Notes under the pieces: generated by a model
What the model was told of the DNA's origin: nothing
The model's input: the letters and a program-made list of their open reading frames with translations, nothing else
Database searches by the model: none
Origin: Mesolinea sp964484715
GTDB taxonomy: Bacteria > Chloroflexota > Anaerolineae > Anaerolineales > Anaerolineaceae
DNA length: 64,000 nucleotides
NCBI GenBank assembly: GCA_964484715.1
Contig: CAZAFJ010000004.1
Span: 54,587 to 118,586 of the forward strand
Reading direction: 5' to 3'
Part shown: one piece after another, positions 17,288 to 26,422 of the stretch
Numbering within the stretch: position 1 is the first letter of the stretch
How the letters are laid out: the number at the start of each line of letters is the position of its first letter
Program-made: the position numbers and the translations under genes

Positions 17288-18139
17288 ATGACGAAAGTAG
17301 CCATTATTACCGATAGCACGTCCGCCATTCATCCGGATGTTGCTGCAGCCCATAACATAACCATTGTCCCCTTAACCGTTAACTGGGATGGGCAAACATT
17401 GAAAGACGGCATTGACATCGCCGGTGAAGATTTTTATGCCCGATTACCTAAAGCAAAGACGCTCCCTACAACTTCACAACCCAGCCCGGGTGATTTTGCA
17501 ACCGCGTATGAAAACCTGCTCAGCAAAGGTTACGAGATCTTCACGATTGTCCTTTCCTCCCGTATTTCCGGCACCTATGACTCAGCGATACAAGCTCAGG
17601 AACATTTCCCTGGCCAAAAAATTCATGTGATGGATTCAAAACAAGCTTCCATCCCCTTGACCATGGCCGCCATGCGCGCGGCAAAAGCTGCCCTAAAAGG
17701 TGCTACATTGCTTGAGGTTGAGAATATTGCCAAAGACATTTGCAATCGGGTAAAAACACTCTTTGTACTCGATACGCTTGAATACCTACATAAAGGCGGA
17801 CGGATTGGTGGTGCAGCCCGCTTGTTGGGTACCGCGCTAAACTTAAAACCAATTTTGACCCTGGACGATGGCATCATCAAACCCGTAGGCAAGGTGAGAA
17901 CCTTCAAAAAAGCTGCTGAAAACATCTTCGACATGGCTGAAGAACAGCTTGGAAAAGGTGGCAAAATCGACTATTTGGGCCTCGTCACCACCCATGAGCC
18001 TGAGGTTGAAAAACAATTCATTGCGGAAGCTAAAAAGCGTTTTTTGATTAACGATTTGGAAACTGGATTGATCAGCCCTGTCATTGGTGTACATGTTGGT
18101 CCTGGTGCGGTTGGGTTTGTTTACCTTCCGGAAAATTAA
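17288..18139 (+). CDS. DegV family fatty-acid-binding protein
   Basis: 283 residues. The first strand is VAIITDSTSAIHPD with the lipid-contacting Ser/Thr. TTSQPSPGDF at about 60-69 and VLSSRISGTYDSA at about 94-106 are the standard DegV motifs, and LEYLHKGGRIGGAA follows at about 162-175. DegV proteins bind a fatty acid and feed FakA-type fatty acid kinases in Firmicutes; no fakA partner is visible here. It is a single gene, divergent from ffh and closed by its own terminator. Confidence 0.93.
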   Translation: MTKVAIITDSTSAIHPDVAAAHNITIVPLTVNWDGQTLKDGIDIAGEDFYARLPKAKTLPTTSQPSPGDFATAYENLLSKGYEIFTIVLSSRISGTYDSAIQAQEHFPGQKIHVMDSKQASIPLTMAAMRAAKAALKGATLLEVENIAKDICNRVKTLFVLDTLEYLHKGGRIGGAARLLGTALNLKPILTLDDGIIKPVGKVRTFKKAAENIFDMAEEQLGKGGKIDYLGLVTTHEPEVEKQFIAEAKKRFLINDLETGLISPVIGVHVGPGAVGFVYLPEN

Positions 18140-18160
18140 CTTTTTATGCTTTTTCTATTC

Positions 18161-18203
18161 ATCCAAGTCCTTACTTTTCAAAGAAAGGTGCTTGGATTTT
18201 TTT
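18161..18203 (+). terminator. Terminator of the degV-family gene
   Basis: Arms ATCCAAG...CCTT and AGG...CTTGGAT enclose an A/T-rich loop and are followed directly by a run of seven T. Confidence 0.85.
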
Positions 18204-18391
18204 AGCGCCATACTCCACACCTGGCCTTAGCAATGACCCCACCTCATAATCGTAGTATTTTACTAATTCTTTTTTTTGTTAAACTTAATAACGTGTGAAC
18301 AATAGCGAGATAGTATTCCAAAATACATAAGTGAACTTCACCTCGTCGCACTATAAAACAAACGGTAACTTTTCAAAATTACATTTTTAAA

Positions 18392-19150
18392 GTGAAAAAC
18401 ATGAAAAAAATGTTTAAGAGAATGCTAATACCCGCACTGGTAGCAACAGGTACTTATCTTATTGTATTACTGCTAACCATCTATATAACAAATCAATCAA
18501 GTTATTTATCCTTTCCAATTGAAGCGTTCGTCCAAGGTTCTGACCCTCCAGATTTTTTCTTCGCTCTTTTTACGTCAATTCCTTTCAGTTGGCAAATGTT
18601 CTATATTGTCAAGGATAATTTTTTATCCTATGTGTCTACAAGAACAAATGTAAAACGCTATCTCAAGAAACATGTTGTCACCGCAATGATCTTGTGTTTC
18701 CTCATGGTATTTGCTGTAAACATGATAGGAATCGTTTTCTCGGTAAGTATTGCTTCAATTGATGAAGTTACCCGACCGGACTTATATAGTGGCTATATTC
18801 TAGGGAATATGCAGATGGAAAGACCAGTTCTTTTTGGCCTTATTTGGAGTGCTTATAAAGGACTGCTCGGTGCCTTGATCTGCCTCCTGGCACAAATCTT
18901 TGCTTACTATGTTCAAAACTTCTTTCTTGCACTTTTAGCACCATTTATGATCGTTTTTCTGGAAAACTTGTTTACTTCAATTCTTGGAATCCCCCAATTC
19001 AGCTTTACGACAGCCATTGTGCTCAATCGTTTGAGCGAAAAGGCCATGAAAATTCAAAACTTACTCATAGGGATAATCTTTTTTTGCACGATCATAACAG
19101 TATCTTTTCTTGTTTTACGAAAATATGAACAAAAAGGTTATTCTTCATAA
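18392..19150 (+). CDS. ABC exporter membrane subunit (ABC-2-like), uncharacterised
   Basis: 252 residues with about six hydrophobic helices (near 15-37, 62-80, 102-130, 150-180, 185-205 and 225-245). No clear family motif is visible beyond an ABC-2-type permease pattern. It is the first gene of a three-gene run that ends in an ABC ATPase, and it overlaps the next membrane gene. The three genes are markedly richer in A/T (Phe, Ile and Leu codons ending in T or A) than degV or recA on either side, which suggests horizontal acquisition. Transported substrate unknown; such sets often export or resist peptides or lipids, but nothing in the sequence settles it. Confidence 0.7.
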   Translation: MKNMKKMFKRMLIPALVATGTYLIVLLLTIYITNQSSYLSFPIEAFVQGSDPPDFFFALFTSIPFSWQMFYIVKDNFLSYVSTRTNVKRYLKKHVVTAMILCFLMVFAVNMIGIVFSVSIASIDEVTRPDLYSGYILGNMQMERPVLFGLIWSAYKGLLGALICLLAQIFAYYVQNFFLALLAPFMIVFLENLFTSILGIPQFSFTTAIVLNRLSEKAMKIQNLLIGIIFFCTIITVSFLVLRKYEQKGYSS

Positions 19151-20660
19151 AGTTAGATATCTAATTAAAAACAATAGCATTTTGCTCATTCTAAATACTA
19201 TTGTTCTGCTTATCATAGCATTCGGTAAAGCTGGATATCTAAGCGGCACAAATATTTACGTGTTTGATTACGTACTCCTCACAATAATTGATCATTATTA
19301 TGCGTTGTACTGTATTTTTCCAATCCTATTTATTATCATCATTAAATATTTCCGACAAACATCTGATATCGAAACCATCAGATACCCTAATAGGCTAAAC
19401 CAACAAAGAATAAACCTGATTTCTCTTGCGATTTGTATTTTTATATATTTTCTTGCTACTTTCATCATAATATGCATTGTAGGGCTTTTTCATTTCAGAG
19501 CTAATTTATCGGCAAGCATAATCACCAACCCAGGGTTTGATGATTTTGTTATTTTACAAACTCTGCATAACGGCATCACGCCTTTCCCTTTGGTCTCAAC
19601 CATAATCGTCCTTATTTTTTATTGTTTTGGTTTTTTTGTTCTATCTAGCTTTTTGAGCTTTGTTCACAGTAAAAAAGGACTGCACTTTACTATCGTTACT
19701 GGTGTGCTTATCTTTATACTTGCTTTTATTGGCTTCCAGGTAGACGCGGTGAACATTTTCCCAATTTTTTTCTTTGGAAACTATATTATCTTTCATCGCA
19801 GTTTGTTTATTAACGGTTTGCCCTCTTTTGTTCTTATCCTTTTGACAGGTCTTGGAATAATCATTTATTGTTTTCGCCCAATACTTATCGATAAAAAGCA
19901 GAGATGGAAAAGAAACATTTTGAATGAATTTACCATCTCGCGCCAAACAAGTTTCATTAGTTTTATTATCTTAGTCATTCTTTTTATTTTAGAAATATTA
20001 CTACTTCAATATAGTGAGCATTTTAATGCCCGGGATATCTCTTTAAGCCTCATGGCAGGGCCAGGTAACGGTGAATGGTCCTTTATTAGTTGGACAAAAG
20101 TTGCTATCGTTTATTTGTTACCTCTATTTTTTGTTGGACAATCGCTTTCTAAGATTGAACAATATCATGAACTCCCAATTTTTATCCGGTTTAAAAGTTT
20201 TGCAAATCTAAGATGGCAAATAATAAAATCTTACTTTTCTTTCACATTGGCCTACGTAATGATTTTGATAGCCACTTTCCTTTTAATGTTTCTTATGGGT
20301 AACGAAACATCATCTTTGTATAAGATCATCGTTGAGATGATAACAGAAGATTTTTCGGCTGGTCACTTCGCAATGTTCTTATTGTTCTTTCTGGGAAACA
20401 TGATGTTAAACCTCACCCTGTACCTAGTCCTTAGTCAGCGCTTTAAATCAATCACTGTTTTTATACTATTTCTTGTTTATGCGTTTTTGATTGGTCTAAT
20501 CCCAAATGGTTTTTATGCAGATTTCACACCAGGTTTGTTAAGTTTCTTGAGTTTATACAATACAAACCTATCAATATTAGGATTAAGGTTTGTCTTAGCC
20601 TTTATCTTAACAGTAACTTACCTAATCTCATTGAAGAGGAGAAGCTATGCCAATAATTGA
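19125..20660 (+). CDS. Large ABC exporter membrane protein, uncharacterised
   Basis: 511 residues from ATG 19125 (MNKKVILHKVRYLIKNNS); an in-frame ATG five codons earlier also exists. About twelve hydrophobic helices lie along the whole length. A cytoplasmic, basic break near the middle (DKKQRWKRNILNEFTISRQ) divides it into two halves, as if two six-helix permease halves were joined. It overlaps the preceding permease by 26 bp and the following ATPase by 14 bp, showing tight coupling. It has the same AT-rich composition as its neighbours. No sequence motif identifies a substrate. Confidence 0.72.
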   Translation: MNKKVILHKVRYLIKNNSILLILNTIVLLIIAFGKAGYLSGTNIYVFDYVLLTIIDHYYALYCIFPILFIIIIKYFRQTSDIETIRYPNRLNQQRINLISLAICIFIYFLATFIIICIVGLFHFRANLSASIITNPGFDDFVILQTLHNGITPFPLVSTIIVLIFYCFGFFVLSSFLSFVHSKKGLHFTIVTGVLIFILAFIGFQVDAVNIFPIFFFGNYIIFHRSLFINGLPSFVLILLTGLGIIIYCFRPILIDKKQRWKRNILNEFTISRQTSFISFIILVILFILEILLLQYSEHFNARDISLSLMAGPGNGEWSFISWTKVAIVYLLPLFFVGQSLSKIEQYHELPIFIRFKSFANLRWQIIKSYFSFTLAYVMILIATFLLMFLMGNETSSLYKIIVEMITEDFSAGHFAMFLLFFLGNMMLNLTLYLVLSQRFKSITVFILFLVYAFLIGLIPNGFYADFTPGLLSFLSLYNTNLSILGLRFVLAFILTVTYLISLKRRSYANN

Positions 20661-21315
20661 ATTCAAAGATGTTTCTAAAACTTTCAAAACAAAAGTTTTG
20701 TACAAAAATGTCAATCTTGTAGTCGAAAAAGGAGATTGTATTGGCTTAGTCGGGGCCAATGGCAGTGGGAAAAGCGTTTTATTTAAGCTTATTGCTGGAT
20801 TAGAGCAAGCCGATACAGGCTCAATCACAGTCAAAGACAAACCAGTCGACCACAATTTTGACTTTCCTACTGGTCTTGGCTTGTTTATCAATCAACCTGG
20901 TTATATAGAATACTATGATGGTCTAACAAACCTAAAAATGTTGGCAGAAATTCAGAACATTGTTGATGAAGAAGTTATCCGAACCTATATGAAAAAAGTT
21001 GGATTAGATCCTGAGGATAAAACAAAAGTAAAAAACTATTCTGAAGGCATGAAACAAAAACTGGGTATCGCTCAAGCCATCATGGAGGATCAAGATCTTA
21101 TTCTATTGGATGAACCTTTCAATGCATTGGACTTTAAGACGAATAACGAAGTAATGGAGATCCTTTTCAAACTGAAAAATGAAGGCAAAACATTGTTATT
21201 GACTTCTCACCAACATGAATATTTGGAAAGACTCTGTGACCATATTTATGCAATTATTAATCAGCAAATTGTAGCATTTAATAAAGAAGAAAAAGAGAAA
21301 TATTTTTTGTTCTAA
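20647..21315 (+). CDS. ABC transporter ATP-binding protein
   Basis: 222 residues. Walker A is GANGSGKS at about 36-43, the signature is YSEGMKQKLGIAQA at about 132-145, Walker B is LILLDEPFNALD at about 151-162, and the switch His lies in LLTSHQHEYLERL. The signature SEGM in place of SGGQ is common in ABC-2-type exporter ATPases. It should power the two membrane proteins encoded just upstream. No terminator with a good T run is seen after it. Confidence 0.92.
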   Translation: MPIIEFKDVSKTFKTKVLYKNVNLVVEKGDCIGLVGANGSGKSVLFKLIAGLEQADTGSITVKDKPVDHNFDFPTGLGLFINQPGYIEYYDGLTNLKMLAEIQNIVDEEVIRTYMKKVGLDPEDKTKVKNYSEGMKQKLGIAQAIMEDQDLILLDEPFNALDFKTNNEVMEILFKLKNEGKTLLLTSHQHEYLERLCDHIYAIINQQIVAFNKEEKEKYFLF

Positions 21316-21591
21316 CAATTTTTTAGGGTAAACAAAAATTTTTCTGCTTGCTGATATTAGATTGCTGCTTCTAATTTGCATCATCTGTTTTGCACTGAAT
21401 GGATGATTTTTTTAAACGAATTTTAATCTTTCTTTCTACTACCCGTTTGCCATCGCTCTGTAATCTTTCAGCCCATTTCCAAATTGTTTAACTGTTTTGA
21501 CATCACATCAAACGCTTTCCATCCTAACAAGCATCCAAAAACACGTTTCATTTGATACAATAGTAAAAAATAAACCAGAAGGGAACCATTT

Positions 21592-22905
21592 ATGAAAACA
21601 GCTGAAAAAATCGGTGTCCAAGTCCCCGATTTACTCCTCCCCAACAATACGATTGACATGCACAAATGGGCCGTTATCGCCTGTGACCAATACACTTCGC
21701 AACCCGAATATTGGGAACGCGTTCGTGAAACCGTCGGCGATGCCCCCTCCACCTTCAAACTTATCTTGCCCGAAGCCTGGCTCGAAAAACCTGAAGCCCC
21801 TGAACTCATCAAAGCTTCCCAACAAGCCATGCGCGATTACCTCGACCAAGGCATCTTCACCCCTGCCAAAGGCTTTATGCTCGTTGAACGCACCGTTGGT
21901 GACGCCATTCAAACTGGGTTAATTGCCGCCCTGGACCTTGAAACTTACGACTACACCCAAGGTTCCAAAACCCTCATTCGCGCTTCTGAAGGAACAGTGA
22001 TTGACCGCCTACCTCCCCGCATGGCTGTGCGCCGCGAAGCTGCTATTGAGTCACCTCACATTTTGGTGCTCTTTGACGACCCTGAACATCTCGTTTTCAA
22101 AGATATCCTCGCCAAAAAAGCGGATATTCCAGTGGCATACGATTTTGATCTGATGGAAGGCAGTGGCCACATCACCGGTCATTTTGTGAACCAACCAGAA
22201 CTAATCGATTCCGTGATTGAAGGCTTAGCATCACTCATCGAGCCAGAAAGCTACGCGAAAAAGTACGACATTCCTGAAAGCACACCCCCAATGTTGTTTG
22301 CCATGGGCGATGGTAACCACAGCCTGGCAACTGCCAAAGCGATTTGGGAAGAAGTCAAACCAGAAGTTGGCATGGACCACCCTGCCCGCTACGCCTTGGT
22401 TGAACTGGTCAATATCCATGATGTTTCCCTGCAATTCGAAGCCATCCATCGTGTGATGTTCAACGCAGGTGATTTGAAACAAGACCTCATCAAGCACTTT
22501 GGAAGTGATATTCAACTCTCAGTTGTAGATACGATGGACGAATTAGTCGCCAAAGTTACCGAGGAAGTTGCCCCACACCAACGCTTTGGATTGATTGACG
22601 CTGGTGGCTTTACCGTAGCAGAACTGACCAAGCCCGCTCATGCTTTGCCTGTTGGTAACGTCCAAGAATACCTCGATCCCTGGCTCAAAGCCCATCCTGA
22701 TACCCAAATCGACTACGTTCACGGTGATGACATTACCCGCGAACTCAGCCAGCAACCAGGAAACCTGGGCATCTACTTGCCCTCCATCACCAAAGACACG
22801 CTCTTCAAGTCGATCATCCTGGATGGTGCCTTGCCACGCAAGACCTTCTCGATGAATCACGCCCACGATAAGCGTTTCTACCTCGAATGTCGCAAGATTT
22901 GCTAG
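21592..22905 (+). CDS. DUF1015 family protein
   Basis: 437 residues. The N terminus VPDLLLPNNTIDMHKWAVIACDQYTSQPEYW and the later LFAMGDGNHSLATAKAIWEE (about 237-256) are the conserved DUF1015 segments; GDGNHS is the best-conserved motif of the family and is intact. Members are distant relatives of the ParB/sulfiredoxin fold and are widespread in anaerobes; the function here is not settled. No membrane segment or signal peptide. An extended -10 element (TGATACAAT at about 21553-21561) lies 30 bp upstream of the ATG. The gene ends 7 bp before the recA promoter. Confidence 0.9.
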   Translation: MKTAEKIGVQVPDLLLPNNTIDMHKWAVIACDQYTSQPEYWERVRETVGDAPSTFKLILPEAWLEKPEAPELIKASQQAMRDYLDQGIFTPAKGFMLVERTVGDAIQTGLIAALDLETYDYTQGSKTLIRASEGTVIDRLPPRMAVRREAAIESPHILVLFDDPEHLVFKDILAKKADIPVAYDFDLMEGSGHITGHFVNQPELIDSVIEGLASLIEPESYAKKYDIPESTPPMLFAMGDGNHSLATAKAIWEEVKPEVGMDHPARYALVELVNIHDVSLQFEAIHRVMFNAGDLKQDLIKHFGSDIQLSVVDTMDELVAKVTEEVAPHQRFGLIDAGGFTVAELTKPAHALPVGNVQEYLDPWLKAHPDTQIDYVHGDDITRELSQQPGNLGIYLPSITKDTLFKSIILDGALPRKTFSMNHAHDKRFYLECRKIC

Positions 22906-22912
22906 TGATATC

Positions 22913-22940
22913 TTGACAATACGAACATTTGTGCTAATAT
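22913..22940 (+). promoter_or_regulatory. recA promoter with an SOS-box-like site in its spacer
   Basis: TTGACA (22913-22918) and TAATAT (22935-22940) are separated by 16 bp. The spacer contains CGAAC-ATTT-GTGCT (22922-22935), close to the Gram-positive-type LexA box CGAAC-N4-GTTCG: the core GAAC-N4-GTTC is matched at 7 of 8 positions. A LexA dimer here would block RNA polymerase. LexA itself is not encoded in the window. Confidence 0.72.
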
Positions 22941-22972
22941 TAATCTACGAGAATTAAACACGGAGAATGCCC

Positions 22973-24055
22973 ATGGCAAAAAAAGCCACCCCTAAATCAA
23001 GTAGCCCAGATGGCATGGAAGAAGCCAAAAAAGCCGTCCTCGACCGCGCTCTGCATGACATTGTCAAACGCTATGGCGAAGGCAGCATCATGCGCCTTGG
23101 CGAAGCCCATCAAATGAAAGTTGAAGCCATCCCCACAGGCTCTTTATCCCTTGACCTTGCCTTAGGCGTTGGTGGCATTCCCAAGGGCCGTATCAGCGAA
23201 ATCTTCGGCCCCGAGTCCTCGGGTAAAACTACCTTGTGTCAACATATCGTTGCCGAATGTCAGGCACAGGGAGGCACAGCAGCCTTTATCGATATGGAGC
23301 ACGCCCTTGACCCCGCCTATGCAGCCAAATGCGGTGTCAACATCGATGAACTGCTCATCTCCCAACCCGATACCGGCGAGCAAGCCCTCGAAATCGCTGA
23401 AACCTTGGTGCGTTCTGGTGCGGTGGATTTAGTGGTCATTGACTCGGTTGCAGCCCTTGTCCCGCGTTCAGAAATTGAGGGCGACATGGGCGACCCCACC
23501 ATGGGCGTGCAAGCCCGTTTGATGTCCCAGGCTTTGCGCAAGCTGGGCGGTGCCATCAGCCAGACCAAAACCTCGCTGATCTTCACCAACCAACTGCGCC
23601 AAAAAATCGGTAACATGTTCGGCAACCCCGAAACAACCACCGGTGGCCAGGCACTCAAGTTCTATGCTTCCATTCGCCTGGATGTACGCCGTGTGCAATC
23701 CATCAAAGCCGGTGCCGAAATTATCGGCAACCGTGTGCGTGTGCGGGTCGTCAAAAACAAAGTGTCCGCCCCATTCCGTGCGGCTGAATTTGACATCATG
23801 TACAACGAAGGCATCTCCAAATCTGGTGATATTCTCGACCTGGCAACCAGCATGGAAGTTATCGACAAGCGCGGTTCCTTCTATTCCTATAAGGAACAAC
23901 GCCTGGGTCAGGGACGCGAAGCCTCTAAGCTCTTCTTGATGCAAAACCCTGAGATCATGAAGGAAATAGAGATGACCGTGCGCAGCCTGGCAGATGAAGA
24001 ACTCATGACCGGTGCCTTCGACCCTGAGGAAGAAAACGTCGACAGCGAGGAATAG
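22973..24055 (+). CDS. recA: Recombinase RecA
   Basis: 360 residues from ATG 22973, which has GGAGA seven bases upstream; the ATG two codons earlier lies too close to that site. Walker A is GPESSGKTT, Walker B LVVIDSVAALVP, loop L1 GDMGDPTMGVQARLMSQALRK (about 150-170) and L2 GNMFGNPETTTGGQALKF (about 197-214). The C terminus is acidic (FDPEEENVDSEE), as in other bacteria. It catalyses strand exchange and LexA cleavage. The upstream site suggests SOS control, and a strong terminator follows. Confidence 0.99.
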   Translation: MAKKATPKSSSPDGMEEAKKAVLDRALHDIVKRYGEGSIMRLGEAHQMKVEAIPTGSLSLDLALGVGGIPKGRISEIFGPESSGKTTLCQHIVAECQAQGGTAAFIDMEHALDPAYAAKCGVNIDELLISQPDTGEQALEIAETLVRSGAVDLVVIDSVAALVPRSEIEGDMGDPTMGVQARLMSQALRKLGGAISQTKTSLIFTNQLRQKIGNMFGNPETTTGGQALKFYASIRLDVRRVQSIKAGAEIIGNRVRVRVVKNKVSAPFRAAEFDIMYNEGISKSGDILDLATSMEVIDKRGSFYSYKEQRLGQGREASKLFLMQNPEIMKEIEMTVRSLADEELMTGAFDPEEENVDSEE

Positions 24056-24097
24056 ACCGCAAACACAACTGTTTGTGGCTTATCAAACACCTTTCTT

Positions 24098-24125
24098 AAA
24101 ACGCACGCTTTGTAGCGTGCGTTTT
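24098..24125 (+). terminator. recA terminator
   Basis: A perfect 12-bp stem AAAACGCACGCT / AGCGTGCGTTTT with loop TTGT. The A-rich left arm also lets it work on the other strand. Confidence 0.93.
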
Positions 24126-24131
24126 AGAATC

Positions 24132-24163
24132 AAAAATGCCCACAGGAGCTCCCATGGGCATTT
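24132..24163 (-). terminator. ahcY terminator
   Basis: AAATGCCCA / TGGGCATTT with a 12-nt loop. On the minus strand it ends in a run of T, 25 bp after the ahcY stop. Confidence 0.85.
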
Positions 24164-24187
24164 ACAGTTTACAAAATAATCGTTTTT

Positions 24188-25447
24188 CTACGTACCGGAT
24201 TCCCAGCTGTTCAGGTATTTGATTTGTTCTTCCGTGAGAACATCAATCTCCACACCCATCGCGGAAAGCTTCAACGCAGCGATTTCCCGGTCGATTTCTT
24301 CGGGCACATCGTAAACGCGGGGTTCCAGTTCCTTGGCGTGCTTGATCATATATTCAGCACCCATAGCCTGGTTGGCAAAGCTCATATCCATCACAGAAGC
24401 AGGATGGCCTTCAGCAGCAGCCAGGTTGATCAGGCGGCCGTCGCCCAAAACGTTAATTTCGCGACCATCAGCCAAGACATAAGCTTCAACAAAGGGACGC
24501 ACCAAGCGTTTATCCACAGCCATGTCAGCCAAAGCATCCAGGTTGAGTTCGTTGTTAAAGTGGCCAGAGTTACATACCAAACAACCGTCTTTCATCACCT
24601 CAAAGTGATGTCGGTCAACCACGTTCAGGTCACCGGTCAGGGTCACAACCACGTCAGCGATAGGAGCAGCTTCGATCATGGGCATGACTCTAAAGCCATC
24701 CATCACCGCTTCGAGTGCCACAACAGGGTCTACTTCGGTCACGATCACGTTAGCGCCCAAGCCTTTGGCGCGCATCGCAACACCGCGTCCACACCAGCCA
24801 TAGCCAGCCACGACAAAGGTCTTGCCAGCAATCAGCACGTTGGTCGCGCGCACGATACCGTCGAGTGTGCTTTGACCGGTGCCGTAGCGGTTATCAAAGA
24901 AATGTTTGGTCATAGCGTCATTAACCGCCATCACAGGGAAAGCCAACATGCCATCAGCTGCCATCGCGCGCAGGCGAATGACACCGGTGGTGGTTTCTTC
25001 GGTGCCGCCCACGATACCGGGGATGAGGTCACGGCGTTCTTTGTGAATAACGCTCACCAAGTCAGCACCGTCGTCCATGGTGATGTTGGGTTTGTGATCC
25101 AAAGCGGCATGGATGTGCTTGTAATAAGTGGCGTCGTCTTCACCCTTGATGGCGAAAACGGGGATTTCGTATTGTGCAACCAAAGCCGCAGCCACGTCAT
25201 CCTGAGTGGAAAGCGGATTTGAAGCAGTCAAAACGATGTCGGCACCACCAGCTTGCATGGTGCGCATCAGGTTTGCGGTTTCAGTAGTAACATGCATACA
25301 GCATGACATGCGCACGCCCTCAAAGGGGCGTTCTTTGCGGTATCGCTTTTCGAGCGAGGTCAAAACGGGCATTTCGCGTTGAGCCCAGTCCATTCGTCTG
25401 CGGCCACCCTCGGCCAGGTTCAGATCTCTGACATTGTAATTGTCCAT
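24188..25447 (-). CDS. ahcY: Adenosylhomocysteinase (S-adenosyl-L-homocysteine hydrolase)
   Basis: 419 residues. The substrate domain has CCMHVTTETANLMRTMQAGGAD and LTASNPLSTQDDVAAAL near the N terminus. The NAD-binding domain has VVAGYGWCGRGVAMRAKGLGA at about 218-238. It splits SAH to adenosine and homocysteine, relieving inhibition of methyltransferases. The C terminus ends LNSWESGT rather than in the eukaryotic PYRY tail, as in short bacterial and archaeal forms. It is the last gene of mtnA, PfkB kinase, ahcY (15 bp after the kinase stop). Confidence 0.97.
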   Translation of the reverse strand: MDNYNVRDLNLAEGGRRRMDWAQREMPVLTSLEKRYRKERPFEGVRMSCCMHVTTETANLMRTMQAGGADIVLTASNPLSTQDDVAAALVAQYEIPVFAIKGEDDATYYKHIHAALDHKPNITMDDGADLVSVIHKERRDLIPGIVGGTEETTTGVIRLRAMAADGMLAFPVMAVNDAMTKHFFDNRYGTGQSTLDGIVRATNVLIAGKTFVVAGYGWCGRGVAMRAKGLGANVIVTEVDPVVALEAVMDGFRVMPMIEAAPIADVVVTLTGDLNVVDRHHFEVMKDGCLVCNSGHFNNELNLDALADMAVDKRLVRPFVEAYVLADGREINVLGDGRLINLAAAEGHPASVMDMSFANQAMGAEYMIKHAKELEPRVYDVPEEIDREIAALKLSAMGVEIDVLTEEQIKYLNSWESGT

Positions 25448-25462
25448 TTGTGTTCTCCAGTA

Positions 25463-26419
25463 CTAATCTAATTTATCTAATTCGCCGTGGTCGTCAAAGT
25501 GCTCACGGAATATTGTCTTAAAAGTGTGCCAGTCAAACTTATGGCACTGCGGTCCGTTGTGTTGGATGGCTAAAGCTGCGGTGACCGCACCCATCTCGCC
25601 ACAAAGAGTCAAATCCAAGCCAGCTAAATAAGCACGTAAAAAGCCGGCTCTAAATGCATCGCCAACACCGGTTGGGTCCACAACTTGGATGCCTTCTATG
25701 ACAGGGATGAAAAACTCATCACCCTTTGCATAGATTTTAGCACCATCTCCGCCTAAAGTCACCACACAAAACGTTGGTTTTGACACGATTTCCTCAGCAG
25801 AGAAGCCGGTTTTGTCCTGGAGCAGCTCAAATTCATACTCATTAACAAAAATACCATAAGCAGAATTGACGCCCTCGATGATATCCATGGCATCCATGCT
25901 GATGATTTGTTGACCAGGGTCAAAGATCATGCGCAAGCCTAATTCTTTGGCTTCGTGAATATAGCGCTTCATCGCGCCGGGGTCGGTAGGTGAAATCATC
26001 ACAAAATCGTCTTGTTCGTAGGCTGCATCCGCCAAAGCTAAATCGGCTGAATTGGCCATTGCACCGGTATAGAATGTGGCAATTTGTGCATTAGAGGTAT
26101 CCGTTGTTGCAAAGAAAGACGCGGTGAACTTATCCTCGATAATGCCTACGCCAGAGGTGTCCACACCAACCGCGTTCAAACGCTTGGCATATTCCGGGAA
26201 ATCCTGCCCTGCGGTTGAATAGAGATAAGCCTTACCGCCAAGCATTGCCAGGCTATAGGCAATATTGGCACCAACGCCACCATCTTGTTTAATCATTTCA
26301 TGAACCAGAAATGAGAGGCTGATTTTTTCAATGTGTTCAGGCAGAATCGTATCCTTAAACAAGTAAGGAAACTTCATCAGATAATCGAACGCAATTGAGC
26401 CAGTGAGAATGACTTTCAT
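25463..26419 (-). CDS. PfkB-family sugar/nucleoside kinase, probably adenosine kinase
   Basis: 318 residues of the ribokinase/PfkB fold. The N-terminal signature GGVGANIAYSLAMLGG is at about 47-62. The C-terminal anion-hole motif with the catalytic Asp is DPTGVGDAFRAGF at about 247-259. Sequence alone gives a generic carbohydrate kinase. Its place between mtnA and ahcY makes adenosine, the product of AhcY, the likely substrate, removing it to AMP and pulling the hydrolase forward. Methylthioribose is an alternative because MtnA uses its phosphate, but MtnK belongs to a different kinase family. Gaps to its neighbours are 3 and 15 bp. Confidence 0.82.
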   Translation of the reverse strand: MKVILTGSIAFDYLMKFPYLFKDTILPEHIEKISLSFLVHEMIKQDGGVGANIAYSLAMLGGKAYLYSTAGQDFPEYAKRLNAVGVDTSGVGIIEDKFTASFFATTDTSNAQIATFYTGAMANSADLALADAAYEQDDFVMISPTDPGAMKRYIHEAKELGLRMIFDPGQQIISMDAMDIIEGVNSAYGIFVNEYEFELLQDKTGFSAEEIVSKPTFCVVTLGGDGAKIYAKGDEFFIPVIEGIQVVDPTGVGDAFRAGFLRAYLAGLDLTLCGEMGAVTAALAIQHNGPQCHKFDWHTFKTIFREHFDDHGELDKLD

Positions 26420-26422
26420 TAT

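Noticed and set aside
24224..25222. 332-residue plus-strand frame opposite ahcY
   Set aside because: Shadow frame of ahcY with very high His and Ser content and no recognisable domain.
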